A stretch of 64,000 bases of DNA from NCBI GenBank assembly GCA_023898685.1, contig CP060234.1, positions 2,480,001 to 2,544,000 of the forward strand. Direction: 5' to 3'. Below the pieces are notes generated by a model that saw only the letters and a program-made list of their open reading frames with translations, ran no database searches and was not told where the DNA came from. Each line of letters begins with the position of its first letter. Position 1 is the stretch's first letter. This stretch comes from Phycisphaeraceae bacterium (GTDB lineage: Bacteria > Planctomycetota > Phycisphaerae > Phycisphaerales > UBA1924). Shown one piece after another: positions 52,412-59,877 of this stretch. Both the position numbers and the translations under genes were made by a program.

Positions 52412-54886
52412 CTACGGGCACCCCGCGCTGAAGCTCGTCACGAACGCCACCACGTCAGCCAGATCCGCGACGTCGTACGGCTCGGCGAGCATCTGCGCCC
52501 GGTCGTCATAGTCCGGGTTCAGGAAGCTGAAGACAAACGCCGTGACGTCCGACAGGTCGAGCAGCCCGTACGGCGGCGCGAAGTCGGCGGGGCACGAGCC
52601 AACCGCTTCGTACGCCCCGCGGTCAACGATGGGCGGCTCGCCGATCCCGGTGTCCGGGGCCATCGGGTCGTCGATCCGCCGCGGGAAGCCGTCGAGGTCG
52701 GCGTCGAGATCGGCGGGCAGGGCCGTGTTGTCGCCCGAGTCGATCGCGGGCGACCCCGGAGAGAGGTGGTAGTCGCCGAGTTCCGGGTCGACGAAGAGCG
52801 GGTCCGCATCGAGCGTGTTCGAGCCGGCCAGCGAGTCATCCCATCCCGCTACGATCGAGGAGTCAACCAGGAACGATCCGCCGAGAATCACGTCCGTGCC
52901 GGCGCCGATCTGTTGGTCCTGGAGGCTCGCGGCCGTCGAGGCATTGTCCCACGCGATCGTGTTGACAGCGCGTGTCGGGACGAGTGTGTAGAGCCCCGCG
53001 GCCGACTCCGTCTGGCCGACATTTGAGGCGATCGTGGCGTTCGTCACGATCGCTTCACCCCCGGTCGGCCCCTCGCCGATGTAGAGGCCGCCCGTCATCG
53101 GCGCGAGATTCCGGGTGATCAGAGTGTTCGTGATTGTTGACGAATCAGAGAACATCGCGAGCGCCGCCGATTCTTCCGCGGGACGGTTATGCCGATCCTG
53201 ATCGACCGTGAGCGTGTTGCCGTCAAGCCCGCAGGAACGCACATCGACGGTCTCCCCGCTGAGCGAGGCGCCGCTCGGGAACGGTCCTTGCTCGTAATCG
53301 AAGTCGTGCGGCGTGGTCGCGTACAAGGCCGTCTCGTTGTTCAGGAACCCACATTCAGCGACGTGCACCGCCCCCGACGCGAAGACCAGTAAGGCCCCGC
53401 CCGAATGGCCCGGTGAGAAGCTTGAATAGGAAAACAAGCCGACCGAGTCGTCCGCGAAGGAGTTGCCGTCAAAGGTCGAGTTGAGAACATCCACTGTGCC
53501 CGACGAGAAGATCGAAACAGCGCCGCCGCCGCAGGTGGTGCACGATCTGGGCTGGGCCTCCGGGGCGGCCGTCATCGAGCTGTTCTCGGAGAACACGCAG
53601 CCGTCGATGACGGCGGATTGATCCACGCCGAGGTGGACCGCTCCACCCGAAGCGATCCCGGAGGATTCGCAGCGATTGGACTCAAACAGTGATTCGCGGA
53701 GCACGGCCTCTGACGAGAACGCGACAACGACGGCACCGCCGCCTGCACTCTGGTCAGCGTCCTCGACATTCAACGCCGTTGAGGTGTTCCCGACGAACGT
53801 CGAGTCGACGACCGTTGTTGGGTTCTCCGAGAAGATGGCGCCCCCGCCCGCGTAACCGACGGGGCTGTCGTGAAGGAGCGACGTGTTGCTTTCGAAGCGG
53901 CAATCCCGCACGATGAGCGGATTCTCACGCCCGTCGTTTGAGTCCCCGCAGTAGATGGCCCCGCCCTCCGTCTCGGCGTAGGCCGCGTCGGAGGTGGTCA
54001 TGTGAACAGCGTTTCCGATGAAGTTGCAGCGCGTGAACGTGCTCGGCGCTCGACGAATGAAAATGGCGCCGCCGCGGGCCTGCAACACGGTCGACGCGAC
54101 CTCATTGCCTTCGAATCGGCTGTCCGTGACCGTGACTTCGGCGCTGTGATAGGCGATGAAGAGCCCGGCGCCGCCTCTCTGGCTCGCATTGCCTTCGAAC
54201 ACGCACCGGAGAATCTCGACACGCTCCGTCAGCACGCCACCCACGAGCAGGCCGGCGCAGGTCCCGGCGCTCCGGTTCTGTCGAATGACGCAGTCGGTGA
54301 ACGTGCAGTCGGCCGCGACGGTCGTCACACCGGCCGTCGGCCCGAGCACGAGATCGTCCTCTCCTCGCTCGACGATCAGCCGGTCGAGAATCACACGGCC
54401 GATGCCGTAGGGCGTGGTGACCACCGAGCGCGCGTTCTCTCCACGGTTGTCGCCGCCCGGCCCGTCGTCCCCGTTCAGGTCCCCCGATAGCGCCGTCTCC
54501 GGCGCCGTGTCGTCATCCATCGGCGTCCGCTCCGCCGAGTCCGCCTCGTCCCCCCGGAACCCGCCCAGCAACGCCACGCCGTCGACAAGCTCGAACGAGA
54601 TGTCGCGATCACCATCGGCGGACGCGGGCGTGTACACCCCGCCCGCGACCCAGATCGCGTCGTACCGACCGGGCTCGCCCCGAGCCTCGGCCAGAGCCTC
54701 CTGCAGATCGGTGAACGCGTCCGTCCAGCTCGACCCGTCGCCCGCTCCCGTCGCCGCCTGATCGACGAACAGCACCTCACCGAACGACGCGGACGCCCCG
54801 GCGGCGACGAGTACCACCGCCAGACCCAGACCCCGATATCCCACACCCAGACACAAACACCCCCCTCGATCGCCGCGGTTCCCCAT
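52412..54886 (-). CDS. Secreted parallel beta-helix protein with dockerin-like tail
   Basis: An 824-residue protein. AAGGAGG precedes the ATG at 54886; a signal peptide follows a Gly/Arg-rich start (GLGLAVVLVAAGASASFGEV). The region after that (SSWTDAFTDLQEALAEARGE, VAGGVYTP) and the many short strands with SxFxGN steps form a right-handed beta-helix. A choice-of-anchor Q-like segment (DYHLSPGSPAIDSGDNTALP) precedes the dockerin-like tail. It is likely a surface polysaccharide-binding or adhesive protein. No lyase residues were identified. Confidence 0.82.
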   Translation of the reverse strand: MGNRGDRGGCLCLGVGYRGLGLAVVLVAAGASASFGEVLFVDQAATGAGDGSSWTDAFTDLQEALAEARGEPGRYDAIWVAGGVYTPASADGDRDISFELVDGVALLGGFRGDEADSAERTPMDDDTAPETALSGDLNGDDGPGGDNRGENARSVVTTPYGIGRVILDRLIVERGEDDLVLGPTAGVTTVAADCTFTDCVIRQNRSAGTCAGLLVGGVLTERVEILRCVFEGNASQRGGAGLFIAYHSAEVTVTDSRFEGNEVASTVLQARGGAIFIRRAPSTFTRCNFIGNAVHMTTSDAAYAETEGGAIYCGDSNDGRENPLIVRDCRFESNTSLLHDSPVGYAGGGAIFSENPTTVVDSTFVGNTSTALNVEDADQSAGGGAVVVAFSSEAVLRESLFESNRCESSGIASGGAVHLGVDQSAVIDGCVFSENSSMTAAPEAQPRSCTTCGGGAVSIFSSGTVDVLNSTFDGNSFADDSVGLFSYSSFSPGHSGGALLVFASGAVHVAECGFLNNETALYATTPHDFDYEQGPFPSGASLSGETVDVRSCGLDGNTLTVDQDRHNRPAEESAALAMFSDSSTITNTLITRNLAPMTGGLYIGEGPTGGEAIVTNATIASNVGQTESAAGLYTLVPTRAVNTIAWDNASTAASLQDQQIGAGTDVILGGSFLVDSSIVAGWDDSLAGSNTLDADPLFVDPELGDYHLSPGSPAIDSGDNTALPADLDADLDGFPRRIDDPMAPDTGIGEPPIVDRGAYEAVGSCPADFAPPYGLLDLSDVTAFVFSFLNPDYDDRAQMLAEPYDVADLADVVAFVTSFSAGCP

Positions 54887-55195
54887 GGGTCGCCTCCTTG
54901 TCGCCGGCAAGACAGATCCAGAACACGAATCGCCGACAAACTGGGGTACCCACCGGCCATGCGTCGGTTGCACCCATAAGCACCTCGGGCCACCCCACAC
55001 ACGACAGCGCCCCCCTCGAACCCCCTCCAACGCAGCGGTATATGTACGGTATCTGATAAGTCTCGTCTCTCCGCCGCGACCGCTACACTCTTGGGCGCAC
55101 ACGGTGCGCTTCGCCGATGAACGTCAGGACGGCGTCGTCGGCCAACCGGGATCGCCCGGGACGGGGACCATCCAGACCGAGGAAGCCGAGCGGGC
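54887..55195. other. Divergent intergenic region (beta-helix gene / pseudokinase)
   Basis: About 310 bp. TACACT at 55084-55089 is a plausible -10 for the + strand gene, giving a leader of about 100 nt. The AT-richer patch GTATATGTACGGTATCTGAT near 55039 may serve the minus strand gene. Nothing else was recognised. Confidence 0.4.
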
Positions 55196-56077
55196 ATGAC
55201 GCGACCACACAACTTCAACAACATCGCCGACGCGGGCTCAAGAGTCGGCCGGATCATCGGCGGCAAACGCCTGGTGCGCCACCTGAACCGCCACGCGCTT
55301 GCCGATCGCTACCTGGGGCACGATCTCCGCCGCGGCGTCGATTGCCTGGTCTACCTCTTTGATGGCACCGAGGCGACGGCCGGCGAGCAAACCTGGGAAG
55401 CGCTGCGATCGATCGTCGGCCCGCGTCGGGCGCACGCGCTGCGTGTCGACGAGATCGGCCGCGAAGCCGGCGGCGTCTGCTGGGTCGCCTCGCCATACCC
55501 GGGCAACCACGAGGCCCTGATCACCCTCGAGACGCTCCGCCGAAACAAGGGCGGCGTCTTGTCGCAGATGGAATCGACGCGGGCGATCGAGCAGCTCCTC
55601 GATGCCTCCATCGCCGCACACGACGATGGCGCGTGCCACGGCGCGATCGCGGCCGACGAGGTCGTCATCGACCCTCGCGGCTCGTTGTTCATCGAGCTCT
55701 ACGGCCTTCGCCGACGCCTCGCCGAGCCCGCCGGCACCGAAGACGCCCGCCAGGACGAGATCCGCTCGATCGCCGCCCTCGCGTGGACGCTGCTTACCGG
55801 CATCGACGCCGGCGAACGCGACATCTTCGCGTCCCAGGCGGCCCGTTCGATCGATCGCCGCTGGTTGCAGTGGATCGAGCGAGGGCTCGATCCGATCATG
55901 GGATTCGAGGGCGCCCGCGAGGCCGTCGCGGCGCTGCCGGGCAACGGCCCCGTCGGGGTGGAGATTCCCGCCGGGGGCGCCAGGGCCCTGTTGGGGAGGC
56001 TCTCGTTGGCCGTCGCACAGAGAAAGGAAACCGCCGGCCGCTGGTCGCGAAAGAACCAGGGACCGGGAGGCGTTTGA
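55196..56077 (+). CDS. Degenerate protein kinase fold (probable pseudokinase)
   Basis: A 293-residue protein that aligns by eye to the C-lobe of Ser/Thr kinases but has lost catalysis. The HRDxKxxN loop position reads HGAIAADEVVID, so Asp, Lys and Asn are gone. The DFG position reads FIELYGL. EIRSIAALAWTLLTGIDAGE matches helix F (D-x-x-SLG). No glycine loop or VAIK lysine was seen in the short N-lobe. It may act as a scaffold or allosteric partner of an active kinase. It lies 67 bp upstream of a TPR gene on the same strand. Confidence 0.6.
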   Translation: MTRPHNFNNIADAGSRVGRIIGGKRLVRHLNRHALADRYLGHDLRRGVDCLVYLFDGTEATAGEQTWEALRSIVGPRRAHALRVDEIGREAGGVCWVASPYPGNHEALITLETLRRNKGGVLSQMESTRAIEQLLDASIAAHDDGACHGAIAADEVVIDPRGSLFIELYGLRRRLAEPAGTEDARQDEIRSIAALAWTLLTGIDAGERDIFASQAARSIDRRWLQWIERGLDPIMGFEGAREAVAALPGNGPVGVEIPAGGARALLGRLSLAVAQRKETAGRWSRKNQGPGGV

Positions 56078-56144
56078 AAGGTAGTCGAACCGTGACCGGG
56101 GCCGACGGCAGGACGCTTGGAACCCGGATCACCAGGGGACGGTC

Positions 56145-57551
56145 GTGAACGACTGGTCGGAGGCCGAACAGCGCGTCGAGCGGGCCCACGAGTTCTTTGA
56201 ACTCGGCCGCTGGGATGATGCGGAGAGCGAACTCCGCACGGCGTTGTCGTTCAACCCCTACCAGCCCGAATGGCACTTCAATCTGGGGCTCACGCTCGAC
56301 GCCGCCGGCCGGTTCATCGAGGCGGCGGGCGCGTTCGACGAGGCCTTCGAGCTCGACCCCGAGAATCTCCAGGCGGTATTCCTCGCCGGGGCGTCCCTGG
56401 TCCGGGCCGGCAAGGACGAGCAGGCCCTGCCGAGGCTCGACATCGCCTGGGAACGCGACAATACCCTCGTTGACGCTTTGGTCTACCGCATCGAGGCTCT
56501 CGCCAACCTCGACCGGCACGAAGAGGCCGAGGAGGCGTTCTACCTCGCCCAGCAGGCCGACGCCGAGCACGGCGACCTCTATGCCGCGATGGCCGAGTCG
56601 CTGATGTCGCGGGGTCTGTACGACAAGGCCGTCTGGTGCCTGCGCGAGGCGGCCCGGCTCAACCCCGACCTGCCCCGCGTCGAGGCCCGCCTCGCCGCCG
56701 CGTACGTCCAGACGGGCCGGCACGAGCGAGCCCGCCAGCTTTACGTTCGTGAACTCCGCCGCGACCCTGGCGACATCGACACGTTGCTTGACTTGGGCGA
56801 CCTCCTGCTCGAGATGAACCGCATCGCCGAGGCGCGCGAGAAGTACAACCGCGTCCTCGAGCTCGAGCCCGACAACGCCGACGCACACGCCGCGCTCGGT
56901 GAGTTGCTTGTCCGAGCCGGCGCGCTGGGCGACGCGATCGTCGAGTTCGGCCTCGTCGTCCGCCTCGACCCGACCGATGGGCACTCCGCCCGCCGCCTCG
57001 CGTCGCTGCTGCTCGAGCGGGGCGATGACGATGACCTCGCCCGCGCCCGCCGCCTGATCGAGGTCGAGATGCGCCGGCTCCGGCAGAATCCGGACGGCAT
57101 GGACGCCGATTCGCTCGACGAGCTGGGCTGCCTGCTGCTCGATGCGAGCCGCCCCGCCGAGGCGGCGCGCGTGTTCGCGGTCTACGCCGAGCGTGCGGAC
57201 TCCGACCCGATGGGCTGGCACCACCTCGCGGTCGCCCAGTTCGAGTCGGGCAAGATCGACGAGGGGCTAGCCTCGGCCCGCCGCGCCCTCCGCCTCGATC
57301 CACGCTCGGTGCGGGCGATGCACAACCTCGCGGTGGCGCACATCCGGCAGGGCCAGATCGCCCGCGCCCGCTACTGGATCCGCCAGGCGATGACGGTCAA
57401 TCGCGACGACCCGGCCATCCGCCGCCTCCGTGCCGTGCTGGTCTGGTACGCGACCCGCCGGGGCCTGGGCATCGCGAGCCGGGTGGGCGTTGCGATCGCT
57501 AAGTTCTTCTGGGGCGTGGTCACCCGCCCGACGCGCCGCGTCGCCCGCTGA
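56145..57551 (+). CDS. Tetratricopeptide-repeat protein
   Basis: A 468-residue protein of about ten TPR units (for example ALSFNPYQPEWHFNLGLTLD, LGDLLLEMNRIAEAREKYNR, LEPDNADAHAALGELLVRAG, GWHHLAVAQFESGKIDEGLA). It begins with GTG at 56145, has no signal peptide and ends in a basic segment with a short hydrophobic helix. TPR arrays mediate protein contacts; placement after a pseudokinase suggests a scaffold pair, but the target is unknown. Confidence 0.85.
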   Translation: MNDWSEAEQRVERAHEFFELGRWDDAESELRTALSFNPYQPEWHFNLGLTLDAAGRFIEAAGAFDEAFELDPENLQAVFLAGASLVRAGKDEQALPRLDIAWERDNTLVDALVYRIEALANLDRHEEAEEAFYLAQQADAEHGDLYAAMAESLMSRGLYDKAVWCLREAARLNPDLPRVEARLAAAYVQTGRHERARQLYVRELRRDPGDIDTLLDLGDLLLEMNRIAEAREKYNRVLELEPDNADAHAALGELLVRAGALGDAIVEFGLVVRLDPTDGHSARRLASLLLERGDDDDLARARRLIEVEMRRLRQNPDGMDADSLDELGCLLLDASRPAEAARVFAVYAERADSDPMGWHHLAVAQFESGKIDEGLASARRALRLDPRSVRAMHNLAVAHIRQGQIARARYWIRQAMTVNRDDPAIRRLRAVLVWYATRRGLGIASRVGVAIAKFFWGVVTRPTRRVAR

Positions 57552-57575
57552 GAGATCTACGCCCATCCATGCCTG

Positions 57576-57722
57576 AACGAGACCCGGGCGCAAGCCCGGG
57601 TGTTCTGCTCGCTGTGTTCCGGTTGGTTTGTGCGCGTCCGTTGTCGAGAGGCGCTGCACTACGACGACACGTTTCTGTGACTTCGTCGTCAGAAACATCC
57701 GGGCTTGCGCCCGGGTCTTGTT
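57576..57722. repeat. Palindromic repeat (family B, divergent copy 2)
   Basis: AACGAGACCCGGGCGCAAGC (arm 57576-57604) faces ACATCCGGGCTTGCGCCCGG (arm 57694-57722). The 89-bp spacer contains another small hairpin (GACGAC...GTCGTC near 57662-57690). It fills the space between two convergent genes. Confidence 0.7.
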
Positions 57723-57753
57723 GACAATGCGCGATCGGCAATCGAGCGAGGCG

Positions 57754-58728
57754 TCAATTCGCAATCCCTTGCCTCGACACCAGCAACACGAGAAAGAACG
57801 GCCCCCCCAGCGTCGCCGTCAGCACGCCCACCGGCAGCCGCCCCGCGCCGAGATCGATCGCCTTGACCAGCGTGTCCGCCGCGATGAGCAGCGCCGCCCC
57901 CGCGAGCGTCGCGTTGACCGACAGCATCGCGTGCCGGGGGCCACCCGTTATCCGCGCCGCGTGCGGCGCGATCAGCCCCACGAACCCGATCGGCCCCGCG
58001 AGCACCACCGACCCCGCCGCGAGCGCCCCCGACGCGACGAACAAGAAAGAGCGGATCCACCCAATCCGCAGTCCGACTGACCTCGCCTCGTCCTCCGTCA
58101 TCGACGCCGCGTCGAGCCGGCTCCCCCAATGCACCGCCACGGCGAGCACCGCAAGCCCCAGCCCACCGACTACGCCCAATTGCCCTGCTGTCGTCTCATC
58201 CGAGATCGACCCCATGAGCCACCGCACCGCCGACTGCCCCCGGTCGGGCATCTGGTACTGCAGGAACACGGTCCCGGCGCCGAACACAAGCCCCACGATC
58301 ACGCCCACGAGGATCATCGCGGCCGGGTCGATCAGCCCCCGACGCTGGCTCACGAGGTAGACGATCCCCAACGCCGCGAGCGCCCCCGCGAGTGCGGGCC
58401 CCGCGACGCCCGTCCACCGCGTCAGTTCACCCGTCGCGAGGTAATGCACATACGTCGCGACCATCACCCCGAACCCCGCCCCGGGCGCCAGCCCGATCAG
58501 GTCGGGCGAGGCGAGCGGGTTCCGCAGCAGGCTCTGGAGCAGCACGCCCCCAAGCGCGAGCGCCCCGCCCACGATCCCCGCCGCCGCGAGCCGATGCAGC
58601 CTCAGCCCCAGGATCTCGGGGTCTCCCGGCCAGGCGAGGCCCTCCCCACCCACCAGCAGACGGGCAACCGCCGCCGCCGCGAGCAGCAGCACGAGCACGA
58701 GCAGCGTGGTCCGGGGCCTGGGCGACAT
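57754..58728 (-). CDS. FecCD-family ABC transporter permease
   Basis: A 324-residue permease with about nine to ten helices, typical of iron-siderophore, haem or cobalamin importers. Signatures are LRLHRLAAAGIVGGALALGG, SLLRNPLASPDLIGLAPGAG and GPIGFVGLIAPHAARITGGP. No binding-protein or ATPase gene lies next to it, so the importer is split across the genome or incomplete. TACCCT lies 6 nt before the ATG. The frame is open further upstream but lacks family sequence. Confidence 0.88.
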   Translation of the reverse strand: MSPRPRTTLLVLVLLLAAAAVARLLVGGEGLAWPGDPEILGLRLHRLAAAGIVGGALALGGVLLQSLLRNPLASPDLIGLAPGAGFGVMVATYVHYLATGELTRWTGVAGPALAGALAALGIVYLVSQRRGLIDPAAMILVGVIVGLVFGAGTVFLQYQMPDRGQSAVRWLMGSISDETTAGQLGVVGGLGLAVLAVAVHWGSRLDAASMTEDEARSVGLRIGWIRSFLFVASGALAAGSVVLAGPIGFVGLIAPHAARITGGPRHAMLSVNATLAGAALLIAADTLVKAIDLGAGRLPVGVLTATLGGPFFLVLLVSRQGIAN

Positions 58729-58734
58729 CGCAGC

Positions 58735-58740
58735 AGGGTA
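58735..58740 (-). promoter_or_regulatory. -10 element of a probable leaderless promoter (FecCD permease)
   Basis: On the minus strand TACCCT lies 6 nt before the ATG at 58728; no Shine-Dalgarno sequence. Confidence 0.45.
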
Positions 58741-58942
58741 CAACACCGGGCGGGCGGTGCTCGTGCAAACGAGCCCGTCGGGCGTCATGGAGACGCGCCG
58801 CCCCTCCACGATCCGGAATGCCAAGCGTGGAGAAGCCGACGACGGCGTTTCCACGGCACCCAACTGGTCGGCGTTTCTCCCAGCGCCTGGTGCCTGATGC
58901 CCGGTGCCCCCCTCATTGCACGATCCCGCCTCGTTCTCCCGA

Positions 58943-58948
58943 TACTCC
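58943..58948 (+). promoter_or_regulatory. -10 element of a probable leaderless promoter
   Basis: TACTCC lies 7 nt before the ATG at 58956; no Shine-Dalgarno sequence. Confidence 0.35.
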
Positions 58949-58955
58949 CTCTTGT

Positions 58956-59615
58956 ATGTCCGCAATCCCCCGTCTCATCCTGGGCCGACTGATCCCCGCC
59001 GTGGCCATCATCGCGGCTTCGGGCGTCGCGGGCCTATTCGGGCTCGAACTGATGCGCTCGAGGGCCGAACGCGAGATTTATCGGGACCGTCTGGCCGACC
59101 TCACCGCGACGTACGAATCGCTCGCCGATCACTACAACACCGCCGTCCGCCGTACGGCGTTGACCGAGCTGGTCGTCGAGGACGGCAATCTGCGGGTCGT
59201 GGTGCAGTCGGCGGGGGGGCAGATCGCGGAGATACCCACGCCGTTCGACCCCTCGAGCGAGATCTACGTCGACTACGCGGTGATCGGCGGGCGGGTCTGG
59301 ATCCGACGCGTCTTCGACGAGCACACGCCGCCCAGCGAGGGCGTGGTGATCGACCCCGCGATCGCGAGCATCGACTGGAACGACGATGAGCACGAGGTGG
59401 GCAAGGCGATCTACCGCAGCCTGGGCGAGGGGCGGTGGATCGTCACGGTTGCCGGCAACGGGGCGCTGGGGCTGCGCAAGGTTGCGAAGGGCGAGGAGGT
59501 CGCGCTGGGCCCAGCCCCCGCGATCGACCGCTTCGAGGTGATCCAGGACGAGGCGCGGCGCCAGGCCGACGATATCGACTGGCGCGACCTGCTCGCCAAG
59601 GTGCTGGGGCAGTGA
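58956..59615 (+). CDS. Membrane-anchored hypothetical protein
   Basis: A 219-residue protein of no recognised family. One N-terminal helix (LIPAVAIIAASGVAGLFGLE) is followed by a coiled-coil-like stretch (RAEREIYRDRLADLTATYES). Then comes a compact beta-rich domain (ELVVEDGNLRVVVQSAGGQI, AVIGGRVWIRRVFDEHTPPS, GRWIVTVAGNGALGLRKV) and a helical end. The layout suggests an exported domain on a short stalk. The start is supported by a -10-like hexamer 7 nt upstream. Confidence 0.65.
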   Translation: MSAIPRLILGRLIPAVAIIAASGVAGLFGLELMRSRAEREIYRDRLADLTATYESLADHYNTAVRRTALTELVVEDGNLRVVVQSAGGQIAEIPTPFDPSSEIYVDYAVIGGRVWIRRVFDEHTPPSEGVVIDPAIASIDWNDDEHEVGKAIYRSLGEGRWIVTVAGNGALGLRKVAKGEEVALGPAPAIDRFEVIQDEARRQADDIDWRDLLAKVLGQ

Positions 59616-59636
59616 AGGGGACAACGTCCGACGCGC

Positions 59637-59864
59637 TGACGAGCCGCGGGCGCGAGCAGGGTGCCACGACTCGCCCTCCTCGGCGCAGTCGTGACATCGC
59701 CCGCGGGGCGATGTTCTCCCAAAGACACTGCGGCGTCGAGGACGGCGAGCAGTGGCACCCCGCGAGGCGCGCCGGGACCACCGATACGCTGACGAGCCAC
59801 GGGCGCCAGCCCGCGGAGCAGTGTTCGAATGACAAAGCTCCACGGGCTGGCGCCCGTGGCTCGT
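59637..59864. repeat. Composite repeat block (family B interrupted by family D)
   Basis: Half of a family B arm (TGACGAGCCGCGGGCGCGAGC, 59637-59657, shown in part) runs straight into a family D unit (59658-59761, opening GGGTGCCACGACTCGCCCTC and closing GAGCAGTGGCACCCC). A complete family B pair follows (GACGAGCCACGGGCGCCAGC at 59791 and GCTCCACGGGCTGGCGCCCG at 59837). The block ends 13 bp before murJ. Confidence 0.7.
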
Positions 59865-59877
59865 GGCGGGCGGATCC

